Shown one piece after another: positions 1 through 11,644 of a stretch of 64,000 bases of DNA; the first letter of the stretch is position 1, and every line of letters starts with the position of its first letter. The notes under the pieces were generated by a model. It worked only from the letters and a program-made list of their open reading frames with translations, made no database searches and was not told the DNA's origin. A program made the position numbers and the translations under genes. The DNA is taken from assembly GCA_002633005.1 (NCBI GenBank), contig NMRA01000603.1, positions 138,701 through 202,700 of the forward strand, in the 5' to 3' direction. This DNA comes from Phoronis australis. Taxonomy: Eukaryota > Phoronida > Phoronidae.

Positions 1-970
1 CCCCCCCCCCCTTGGCTGCCGCAAAAAAAATAAAACAGTAAGAGCGTAGGGAAAGGGTGAGTTTATTAATTAACCCCGGTAATTAAAATTATACGGATGA
101 AACAAGATTTAAATGTGTGCAGTTTTAGTGTTTGGAGGGGCTCAAACCCAATTTCAAGTGTCAAATTCGGAACACGGCGCATTCGTAACGGAACCATGGC
201 TAAGTATAGGCTCTCCCGCGATATCCCAGGCGACCGGCAGTGGCGCTGCGCACTACGACTCCGTTTTCGTCGTCTGCTCCACTGTGCAATGAAGAAAATT
301 TACTTCATTTTTTAAATAGAATGGAACCTGAGTGACGATGAAAAAACAGAAGCTGCTGGTAAGATGTGAATTTTAATCGAAGCCTTAGTGAATCACTCAG
401 AAACTTGCAATACTCTCTTTGTCAAACGATTTCCAAAGCAATCCCGTCATCATTGCCAACACGAAAAACGGATTTGGTCTTTTGGGCATTTGAAGACTAT
501 TTTGAATACGACAAATTTGTTAAGAATTGATGGCACAAAATATAAAACGTGTAATAAGCATTACGAAAAGAAGTAGGTTACGCGCGCAAACGCTGTGGAC
601 CATAAACAAGTAGGTCTTTTAGTAACAGACTAGTAGTTGAATCGTGGTGGTGTAGTGGTAGCGCACGCGCTCTCTAACCAGGTGGTGAGTTCGAGTCTTT
701 GTGACGTTTAGTTTTTCCTATTTGACACGTTTTTTTTGTTGGATAATACTTCAGGAATCAAGGAAACTGCTTGATTTTTAGAGGTAAAAACAGAAAAATT
801 TCCTGAGCTGGAGGGCGGCAAGCCCCCCTGCCGACCTCCCCCCATTCGGTGCTATGCGCATCTACAATCGTGGTTCAGTTTGCGCAAATGCTTACAGCCG
901 GACAAAATGTTGGGCCCCCCTTGTGATATCCTAGATCCGCCACTGTGATATTTTGCAAAGGTCGACCCGC
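1..970. other. Intergenic, no gene seen
   Basis: Begins with a C homopolymer (1-11). It contains one tRNA-like fragment (644-706) and, at 930-945, a minus-strand CAGTGGCGGATCTAGG terminus of hAT type whose partner end I could not find. Confidence 0.5.
644..706 (+). repeat. tRNA-like fragment (SINE or tRNA pseudogene)
   Basis: Has an A-box-like GTGTAGTGGTAGCG and a B-box-like GAGTTCGAGTC about 35 bp apart. Acceptor-stem pairing is poor, so it is not a functional tRNA. Confidence 0.45.
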
Positions 971-3033
971 CAAACTTTCAAATCAGGCATGCTTAAATAC
1001 ATAATCAGACGGAATTTGTCAGTCTGAGAATGACTTGAAGAAATTTCTATCTGGTTGTATTTTTGCGTGTTACGTACTTACATCGCTTGAAATGGGCACA
1101 ACACACTATTCTGAACGTTCACTATTTCGAAGGCTCACTACTCCGAAAACATCTAAATTTTCGAGCCGAGGTTTAATTTTTACACATTTGACGGCAAAAG
1201 TAAACGATACCTCGGTTATTAGATGCGCTGAGTGGTATACTACATGTATCAGTACCGAAAACAAAGTCAGGATACTATTGATTTCATGTGCATTCGAAAT
1301 TGCCTGCATGTATTACGAATGCGGAAAACTAAGTACATTCTTGCATTTTTAGAAGGATACCAATTCCGGGTTTGGCCTATTGACCGATAATAAAAATGAT
1401 TTTCCGACTCACTTCTCTGAAACCAAATAAGACTCTGTAACCATCGATAACCCTCAAAGTTTGCTGATAAATTTGAACACTCCTTTCAAAGTTTGCTAAA
1501 CGAGCAAGCGTAACCTCCGCTTTTTGCAAATTACACGGCGTGGGAAAGGTCCACCCAGCAAGTACCACATCGCCCAAAGTTTGACATGGGGTGTATGAAT
1601 TTCACGTGATTCCTTCCTTAAAAAAGATTCTAAACCCTATTCTGACGATTTCAACCAATCCTCGTTCTCTCACTTGCTGTTGCATCTCTGGCGTCAATCT
1701 TAAAAGATGAAGCAGGGCTCAAATAAGAATTCATACCTACTATCTCACGAATTGGACAATATGGTCCTTGTCGGGTGGTCTTTTCCCACAGATGCCGTGT
1801 AACTCGTTAAAGTCGTGGGTCCCTCTTGCCCCTTTATCAGAATTTGTGAGTGGTTTTCTGATTTTCCTCAAAACTTAAGAGGGTTGATGAGACGAGCATT
1901 ATTTAATTTCAGAGAACTGGATAAGAAAGTCATTTTTAATATCTGTTAATACCATAAAACCGGGTTTGGTATATTTTTAACTAGGAAGATTGATGCCAGT
2001 GATGCATTAGCAGGTGACAGAACGAGGATTGGTGGAAATCATCACAGGGTTTACTATCCTTTTAGATGATACGAAGTAGGGATATTAGTGAATAATTACC
2101 GCATTCTACGGAAGTGGTCGAAACTAAATGTACTTAAAAGGCTACCCTGTCCCTGCCAGTCTTCACAGTCAGGGAGTCTCTTTCAGTCTTCAGGTCGCCG
2201 CAGACCTGACCCGTGCCCAGATGTTGTCCCTGCTTGAGAATGAGTCGTTAGTTGGATTCAAGAAGTCACGAATGGCAGTGATTGAAACGAAACTCATTTG
2301 TAAACAATGTAATCAATGTTTTAAGAACTATTCAACTTTTGCATACCTTTTAAATGGTTACTACATGAATAAAAAAAAAACAATGTTTCATTCATGTCAG
2401 TTCCTACTCGTTAGCAGATAATCACAGTAATGAATTGTTGAGGTAGTGAAACTTCAGAGTAGTGGACTTTCCAAGAAGTGAACCTTGGAAATCCTTTGCA
2501 TCAAATTTGTTGCTCGTATGAAGTCTGCGAGGCTGCGCACCATTGTCACTGATGGACAAGGGAACGCTTTCTTCATTGGCCAAAGTTTCGTCAGGTCTAG
2601 ACATGCTTTTCCCTAGTACTGTGAACATGTTCGGTTCCTCAGTGCAAGAATACACGGTAGTTAAAGTCTGGTTTGAACAACGACACAAGATTAGCTTACA
2701 GTCGGCGTGTACTGGATTTAAAAGAATGAAAACGCACACATGCGTACACCCGCATGCTTGTCAGTCCACCAATCCACAATGAAATTGGACACTGGATGAA
2801 CAACAATCATTTGACGTTCACCTTCAAATCTAAAGTTGAAATGAATGCACCTTACCCTACCATGCTAGCAAGTACACCAAAATAGCAGTTAACAATCATA
2901 TTTTCAGCTGTTTTGTTTCTTGGTCGATTTTAAGAAACTCACGCCACACTACTTTTTGAGAGCTATTTCGCTGTTTTAAAGCTTAGCAAGTTCTACACAC
3001 TTACTTCTAGAATCCCTTGTTACCCTATGATGT

Positions 3034-3303
3034 ATCGTTGGCCAAATGGGTGAACGTTACGCCCTTTAATTACTTGCGTAACATAATTCTTGTTACAGGC
3101 GTAATTAACTGCGGCATAAATAAATTGTTGGTGGCATAAAGTAATTATTTGCGGCGTAGAGTAAGTGTTAGCGTGGCAAATACTTACTTTACGTCGTTAT
3201 GTAATAAATACTTTACGGCGTAAATAATTACTTTACGCCTCTAACAAGAATCAACTTACGCCCGCAATTTAACGGCGTAACGTTCACTCATTTGGCCAAC
3301 GAT
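3034..3303. mobile_element. MITE with about 30-bp terminal inverted repeats
   Basis: Ends start ATCGTTGGCCAAATGGGTGA and its inverse; about 30 bp pair with one mismatch. The interior repeats TTACGCC/GGCGTAA in both orientations. It is absent at the matching point of the second fold-back repeat copy. Confidence 0.8.
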
Positions 3304-3534
3304 AATATCGACGTTAATGGTGAAGCAACCACGCAGGTTTGACGACAATGATTAACATAAAGCCTCCTCTAATCTTCTGCACGATCCTGTCATCTAAGCA
3401 TACACCACTCGGGCGCGAAGTTGGGCCCTGGGGCCGGGTAGGGCCCGATGATTAAGCGAAGCGCTTTGAATTACAAGCAAATTCGTGTAGCTTAGTGATA
3501 ATTATAGTTAGTACTACCAATAGCTGCAAGAATT

Positions 3535-3580
<46 letters not shown>

Positions 3581-3591
3581 AGTTGTTGTTG
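3535..3591 (+). repeat. (TTG)n microsatellite
   Basis: About 19 TTG units with one interruption, at a point where the sister repeat copy has only TTTTGTTCTTG (about 32277). Confidence 0.95.
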
Positions 3592-3662
3592 TCCATCTAT
3601 ACCCTAACGGTGAGGCTGCGGCTGGACCTTTCCATCGAACCTCCCCCCCGCTACGGGCCTGG

Positions 3663-6600
3663 TAAGTGTTGAAGGAAAGTCTTGCCGCCACATAATAAGA
3701 TTATGAAATGTGTAAAAAGGCCAAAAAACCTCTTTTGCCACGGGTCGTGGGTCGACTGTGTCGTGGGTCGAGGCGGTCGATGGGTGTGGGTGTCGAAGGG
3801 GTTTTAGAACTTTCCGTCCATTATCTAATCGCTCAGACACGTATAATATCGCAACCAATACCGCAGACACATGAGGCTTATCGCATGCAAATGTAGAATA
3901 TGTTTCACTTTAATTCTATTCTGAAGACGAACGGATATGATCTCTCTAGAAATGCAGAGGTTTTTTATTAAAATTATGTTCACATACAGGTGATGATCCA
4001 CTCCTTCTTGTAGTAAAAATTAAGTCGCAACTCTTCAGTCACTGTAACATTACCTGTTCGTACCTCCAAGTGTATTTAAAGGGGGCCAGGGGGCAAGCCC
4101 AAATTCGCGCGAAACGAAAATCCATCGAGGCATGACATCATCCAAATGAAAATCACTGCGGTTAACTCAAAGCGAAACTTTTATCGTTGTAAAACGCTCG
4201 GTCCAAAAGTAGCTCTAGGCGTACATGCATGTGACTGATACGTATCATGTGCCGTGTTACAGATGAGTCACATACATTACGGGCGAGTCTCGGGTTATTA
4301 ACGAGTCTCGTGCTGCAGCCAACTAAAAGAATTATCATTTACTTGCACCACTCTCCTTTATCTTCCCAACAATGAAAAATCTGTTGTTGATTTGGTAGCG
4401 CAATGTACGTGATACGCGGTTACCAGGGATTCTCGACAAGACGCCTATCACAACAAAGTGCCCATGGCCACTTTTCGGAAAATGGAAAATTTGACGTTCA
4501 AGGACGCATTCAAGAGAGCAGAAAGTAATTTAACTTTCCAAAACAGTGCCCAGGCAGTTCTGTAGGGAACCAAAGGTGACTTGAAGAAATCGTCGCTCAC
4601 TGAGGCGAAACTGCCGGAATAAACAAAGCCACGTCACCCGGATTTAGAGGAAACTTAATTAATGCCGAACCAAAATTATCACAAATTCAGTTTCCCAATT
4701 TTTGTTTGCCTGCCTAAAATTAAACTAAAGCGAAATCAATCAGGATAACCCCTTGTGTAATTACATAACGTTTTAAAGAATCAAGCAACTGAAAGCTTGA
4801 GCCTACCACCGGTCCACAAACTCAGCTGCAGCACGACGGAAAGCAGCGTCATTGTTTTCGCATAAGTAATGATTTTAATGAGATATCCATAAGTCGCTAC
4901 ATATTAGCTGATTATTTCAATGTAAAGACTTATCTGAAGTGATTCCTGGAAGCTGGTTATAGTCTGCCAAACACCGCGGAAACTCAGTGATCTCGCAGGT
5001 ATCGCACAGCTGCCAACTGACCAATGGTATGAATTAGTCGCAGTCTTTATATCTCATACCTTGTTGGGGAATATAGATACATAAACTGTTGCCAGTCAGG
5101 TACACACGAACTTTACTCAAACGTTTGGTCTAGCCCAAGGAAATGCATGTGATGCTGTTCAAGCCTCGTATTGGCATTGGAATGTCAATGATGCATAAAT
5201 GGGGCTATTGGACAATCTTTACATTACTAGAGGGCGCGCGTGTACTAGTGGTGATAGATTAAGCAGCCTCGATTTCGCGAGCAATAGCTTGTAGCCGGGC
5301 CATCTGAATCTGAGATTGCGTGAAAAGGGTGCTTCTGCGAAGGGAAGTAAGCATGACTTTATACAAAGGTAAGGTTTGTGATTATTTTAACGATTATTCC
5401 ACTGATATCTGTTAATTGAGGTATTGACCGATGTCGACTTCGCATCAGTCGCCAGTCGGTTAATCATTGTTTGTTGTTATGACTGATGTGTGTTACGATA
5501 CTTGACATGGCGATTGGGATCTTGGCGTATATTAAACCAGTATTATTAATGTTTGGAATGATTTCTAACGGGTTTATTAGTGACAGTTACATCAATCAAT
5601 GATGAATGTTTTGCTGGCAACTCGATATTTTTAGTGGGGTAAGATTACAATCCAAGCCCAAAAGGTACGTGACAAATATCCATTAGACTATTTGTTTATT
5701 CCCTATCCTATGTCCTCCGGAAATATATAACACGTTGACATGGAAACATATCAAGACTGTTTTCACCTGACTTTTGGTATATAAGTTTGAGGCCTAGTAG
5801 CGTGCAGAGGAGATATGCATCGCTTCTGCAACCGTCCCTAAATGGACGAAAATTGGTTTTAAGCAGTTGACTGCAGGCAGCTAACCAGCATGATCTTTCT
5901 ATGCAGTGCAGATCTGTTGTCAAAGCCTAATTTCTATATCGGAGACATAGAACAAAGCCTTTGAAAAGGGACAGGTATTTTTAAAGAGAGGTATATATGT
6001 TGTTTTGTTAATTTACTTATTCAGGTCCTTAGCTGGAGGTTGGCATAGGGGGTTGGGGCTGTAACATTTGGTGCAACTATACGTGTGGAAATAAGAGGTA
6101 ATAGTGTTCGGAGGAAAGAGCATAGTGAGGTAATTCTTAACCTTCATGAAGTTCTTACGCGTTTCATGGAACTGTTTTGCTATCCATTGTAAACACCTAA
6201 AATATATCATTCTCTGAATTCTCAACAACTGAACAGTCTTAACTTATGCCTTGAAATGTTGGAAGTCGTGTATAAATTCATATGGCTGTCATTTTTGTGA
6301 AAATTGCATTTTTGTTGTGAACATGCGAGTGAGGTCGTATTTGAACTTATTATTCTTACTGCCAATATTCAAACAATGGTGCCTTAGGATTTTTAATTAC
6401 TCTAAAACAACAGAAAGATTATCCGTCATTTTTTAAAGAGACCGAAGTTTTCATATCCTCTGTTAGAAGAAAAATAAAAAATTTGAGAAACGGTTCCCTC
6501 AGCCTTAGACCAGAAGTGTTATTGACAGACTCATAGATTTGTAATCGGTGTTTGTAATTGCTGAAAGTATCAACAATTAAAAGTGAGAAAATGAGTAACA

Positions 6601-9600
6601 AAGGTTTGAAGTTGTCTCAAATAACTTGCATATTTTGCAGACAAGTGATGCGTTTAAAGCATTGTTATGGCTGGTAATGAAAACGCACTCCTACACAAAT
6701 CAGTACTTATATTATATGCACCCTTGCTTTCTGGAAATAGTAATTATTTAATTTTGTGTGAAATTGTAAAGCAGTTACCATGTCATATTTTTGAAAAACA
6801 AGGGCAAAAATTTTGACCCAATCTGACGTATTTAATTATTAATGTTTCAATATTTGTTACAGGTTTAGTGACATTTTAAGGCCACTTCAAGCCGCAGAAT
6901 AGACAAGCTTTGTTACTCCTTTCTCTTCCCACAGCATGTCGTCCACTCACCAGCAGTGCTGCATGGCACAATGTACAAGCCAGTGGCCATGGAGAAATGT
7001 GAATTGCAGTACTAAGTTACCGAATGAAAATGTGCCAGTGGATTGTTTGTGAGTGAACAGGAACTACTGCTTCACCAGCCAGCCTCCTTGGTGAGGATGC
7101 CCTTTCGTAGGCAATGAGTCATGTGTGGACAACAATGGCTTATTTCCTTTCCTGGAAAATACATGAGGGACTGAAGCTAAAGAAGATCTAGTAACACTCT
7201 GGTCTAGTTCAGGATCAGATTTTGGGCAAAAAACAAGTCAAGTGGTATGATGTTGTGTTTACCTTCAGTGATCTACTTGTGGACTTTATTGAGGCTGAAT
7301 GAAAGCCACATGCCAAAGCTGGACCTTTTATACAAGCGTTTCTATAGGCCATTGAAAGTCGATCCCAGTGAAATGAAAACCAAAAGCATCTGGTAGAAAT
7401 ACCTGTAATTTCTCACTGGGTGCCATTAACTTTTCCTTTCAGAAGAAAGACTTTATCCTAACGGTAAAAACTTTTCAACTTGGTGCGCATTATACGGAAA
7501 TGGCATTCAGGTACTGCATCGACGTCTTATGGTCAGCAAAAAGCCTGTTAATGTTACACTTTGATGATCGAATAAATTTTTGATCAACAGTTTGTCACTA
7601 ATTATTCAATATTTATTCAGTTTTAAAGCCCCATACAGTGCAGTTGTGCTGCTTCTTTATAAATTTGAAATGATTACCGATTACTCTTGCGAATTGTTAT
7701 TTTCCTGTTGACCTACATGTACATGTACGTGTACTAGTACAGCAGCGACACCGCGTGGAATAATCCCATTGTCATTTTCCAGTTAACCTACAGAAGTGTC
7801 CGGCGATCAAAACGAAGTATTCCCTTTGTTTGCATTTGATTTTGTTTATGTGCGTAACTATTTTTAGAGCTTTCTTAAAAAGGTCTTTGAACAGTTTTAA
7901 GTTTTGTATTAACTTGTCTGCAACAAAAGTTCCACATGTTTTCAATCGTAGCTAGCTGGATAAGTATCTGTTATGCACCAGATTTGAGAATAAACAATAA
8001 TCAGTGTAGTTAAAGGCAAAATGGCAAACGGAATAACCACATACATACATGTACAAAGGAACAACATTGTTAAAAACGGTTGTAATTTTCCCAATGCGAC
8101 AGAGTCCATAATTAGGGATATCAAGGCGTGACTTTCTGAACTGAGAGGTTCAATTCTCTCAGCTCATTGCTGAAGGACTGGTTTTCACTTTGTCGAAAGG
8201 TAAAATAGACGGTAAGGCGACTGGTTTTAGTTGCTTTCTCTCACATGTAACAGAATAGTCAGAGAAACATTAACAAATTACAACAGAAAACAAGACAAAA
8301 GTACTTTTGTAAGGCATAACTTACTTGACATTTCATCTTCATGTTTATATGCAGAAACTAATAATCTTTGTACCCAAGCCTTATTTAAGATCTGAATTAA
8401 AATATGTGAAACAGGGTAAAAATGTATTTTTTCATGACACCTAAAATGTGTTTCTGATCTCAACAAAAAAAAACATTCATTCGAGGTGTTAATATTTATT
8501 CCAATGCAATGTTACGAAGTTCATCTGGTAGTCCGGTTGATGGGGCCCGCTATTAAATAAAGAAAGTCACTCATCTGCAGAATTTTATTGGACATAGCAT
8601 AGTTTTGAAGAGTAAATGCTGTGAAAAAGACATCTTTGACTTCTGAGTGGCACTTCCCATACACCTATTGTATTGGCAGCACTACCACCAGGAGAATATG
8701 TGAATATGTGCTGCTGACCTATTATCCGGTCCCCGGGTGAGTTTCTGAAAAGAAACACTTATTTCCACTGAATAAACTCATTATTAAGTGGGGTAACTGG
8801 TGGGAATAACATCACTGAATGATGTCGATAAAATCTAATTGCTAAAAACTTACCAAGTGACGTAATTACGTAGTCTCTCAATGGAAATGCATACAGCACA
8901 CACGGGGCGTTAAGCTTCGGCATCCACATACTTTTTGTCACTTGTTTGACCCTTTTGACCGCAATTTTGCAAGCCTGTAGAAACCTTATGTCTTTTGACA
9001 ATTTGTGACCACAATTTCATCTTTTTACCAGCAGTTTACATGCAGACAGCGACGCATGCGCAAATCAATCGCCACTAGTACAGCAGCGACACCGCGAAGA
9101 GAATTCGTCAAATAGCCCCAATATTCATTTGGGAAATCAGGTGAAATTTTTTGTCCAGTGTAAAGAATTTTTGTAACTATTGGCCTCATGATCACCCATT
9201 TTTTCCTTTATCGTAACTTGTGCCAAATGATCGGAGGTTTATGTGAATGGTTAAATCAAGTATTTTTGGTGAATGGGATAGCCATTAGTTGAAAAAAGAT
9301 TGGTTAAATTTACTTCATACCATTACATGTAATTTGATTTAGTGCAGTGCAAATTTTTGTGCACGTGAACGTGATTATTTGAGTGAACCTGTCAAGTTTC
9401 CACGTGAATTCCAAGTTCACGCTTACGCGATCCTGAGATTCAACAAGATTCCAAGTTCCCGTACAGCATAGACACAACCTTTGGCGCCCAACGTTGGGTA
9501 TTTCACGCACGCAATTTTGATTTTCGAAACATTTTTATGTGCAGCATCGCTCTAACCAGTTCAAAGCTATCAATATTTTTTTTCCATACGCATTATGTCA

Positions 9601-10805
9601 CCCGGAGAATCCGAACAAGGTTTATACCAATAAGTCACCAATACTTATCGTTTTCGATTTTCTACCGACGAAAATGACAAAATTTGCACCGATTTCTTCA
9701 AAAGGCGATCTACAATTTAAAACGACGCAATGAGGAAAAAATCGGATTCAATACATATTCAAAATCACGACCACAGCGGCTGCAGTCGAACGTTTTACCA
9801 CTGAACCTATAGGTAAATCCAATTCGTTAAGAAGACAATAATTTTTAAGAGCATTTAGCTAATAAAGTCACAGGCCTCGATTTCACCGAATGACTGGCAG
9901 CCAACGGCGAAATTTGACGATTATTAAAAAAATCGCAAAAACATTACGAATTTTGTCAATTTGTAGCTCTGATCAAAAATAGTAACCTCAAAAACCTATG
10001 CCATCCACCAATAACACCAAAAGGAGTTTTCGGTGCCAAACCAAGGATGCAACAGATTTCAGAAATTATTAGTGTGAATAATTGTAAACGATTGAGAGAA
10101 CTGAGGGACTAGGCAGAAATTTCAGAAATTTAGTTGTTACTTTTTTCCAGTGTTTATAGCCTTTTTTCAGTTGCAAATCTTATTTTTACACGCACGTTAT
10201 TGTGTTATGCTGAAAATATTAAAAATTGGAACATTACTAGTCAAAAACCACATCAACATCGGGACTGAGATAAATGTTAAATTGATTGGATGAATATCTT
10301 TAAAAATAACAAACAAAATAATTAAAACATCGTTTCACTTAAGGTTGAAAGTCACAGTGACCGTCGCGAAAAGTGAAATCAATAACCTTATATATGCACA
10401 CAGTGACGCGACCTCCATTTCCAATCGCCGCTCTCTTAATTAATGCGATGCTACCTGACCGTAAGTATTTTTAACACTAAAGAACAATTCGGTCTAAATA
10501 AACAATTTTTATTTTCCATTCTCGAAATTTTTTGTTGTGTGCCAAACTGATTAGCACAGAACTTTATTTTTTCTAATTTGATCGTGAAAACGCAAATACT
10601 GAAACTGTTTTCATTTAGGGATAATTTTGACTAGTGAAAGTCATCCATGGTTCTATTCAACGTATTTAAATTTGTAACGGACAACTCAAGTCTTGTCAGA
10701 AATTGCTCCTCACTTTCACTAACTTGTTTCACGTGTATGGGCACGCGCTCCGGATAGACTCATGTAGGAACATGGTTTAAATATGCGTGTATACTGTACA
10801 TATAC
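3663..10805. other. Intergenic, no gene seen
   Basis: Only short frames with no family resemblance. A 23-bp direct repeat (7733-7755, 9074-9096) flanks 1.3 kb, and a degenerate minus-strand tRNA-like box lies near 9760-9812. Otherwise AT-rich unique-looking sequence. Confidence 0.5.
7733..9096. repeat. Segment flanked by an exact 23-bp direct repeat
   Basis: ACTAGTACAGCAGCGACACC followed by GCG occurs exactly at both ends. It could be a long target-site duplication around a retroposed insert, or short LTR remnants; no coding frame is left inside. Confidence 0.4.
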
Positions 10806-10936
10806 GTTGTTGAATAGTTCTGACGTTATTAAACGTACTATGAGGAACTCGAAAGAAAAGCTCGAGAGAGATGGTTTTTCTAAAAACCATCGAGTTTCTT
10901 ATAATACGTTTAATAACCCCAGAACCATTCAATAAC
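10806..10936. mobile_element. Fold-back MITE with 47-bp arms
   Basis: Arms 10806-10852 and 10890-10936 pair with a few mismatches. Between them is a second small hairpin (10871-10890, ATGGTTTTT/AAAAACCAT). Ends are GTTGTTGAATAGTTC and its near inverse. Confidence 0.7.
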
Positions 10937-11349
10937 CGGTTTATCCCTCACATATCTGTGATATAAATAACACTTGCGTCTGATAGAAACCTTTAGTCCT
11001 TCATGTTAATGCTTTTGGAACTACATGTACTTGGATGACGTCATAGGTCATCAGCTCAACACTAATGACAACAAATATTATAGGAATATTTGTCGTGTGT
11101 CAAAATGTCCAAGTATTTTTTGCATAGTTACGTATTTGACAATGGCTTATTATTGATCGGAATTATTATTTATTCAGCTACAATGCATATTGTTTTTGAA
11201 GTGTGATTGTTTCGCGTAGAGCGATGAATAAATGTTTGAAATTTCCCTTTTTATATCGAGTAATTTTACACTCATGTAATACGACTCAGACATTAGTATC
11301 CATGCGCACAACTTGTTTACGTACATTTTTTCACTTCTACTTGTAGTAG

Positions 11350-11420
11350 GCGTGTCGTGGCTTAGTGGTAACGTGCGCTTGCAAGCTCTGAGATCCAAGT
11401 TCAAATCCCTCGCAAGCCAA
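11350..11420 (+). repeat. tRNA-derived SINE head
   Basis: A box GTGGCTTAGTGGTAACG and B box GTTCAAATC at tRNA spacing, followed by an A-rich stretch at 11434-11443 and a tail. No CCA or intact acceptor stem, so a SINE rather than a tRNA gene. Confidence 0.5.
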
Positions 11421-11644
11421 GTGCCCATCCCCCCAAAAAAAATTGCAGGCGTCAGGGTTAAACCGTGGCAACCGACAAAGGCGTGAGGCCGCCGACATTC
11501 GAGAAAAGTAAGACCGCGAATACGGATAAGAGAGGAAATTCAAGCGAACATTTTGACAATTCAGTATCAGTGCATGGCTTACCCTCTGAGGGGCCTGACC
11601 ACGACATTTTTGCAGCATAGGTCGTCTAAACGCATTTGAAAACA

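Larger units (their letters stand above)
975..3662. mobile_element. Long fold-back repeat, copy 1
   Basis: Alignable by eye over most of its length with 29490-32370, with moderate divergence. It contains an imperfect palindrome (about 1345-2080), inverted arrays of a 16-bp unit (about 1103-1150 and 2442-2490), a nested MITE (3034-3303) and a TTG microsatellite near its right end. No coding frame. Confidence 0.7.

Noticed and set aside
6937-7049. Cys-rich short frame starting MSSTHQQCCMAQC after a CTTCCCACAG acceptor-like site
   Set aside because: It ends within 38 codons, no joining exon continues it, and no family pattern (THAP or other zinc finger) is complete. Possibly a decayed transposon exon.
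644-11420. Functional tRNA genes at 644-706 and 11350-11420
   Set aside because: A and B boxes are present but acceptor and anticodon stems do not pair well; they look SINE-derived.
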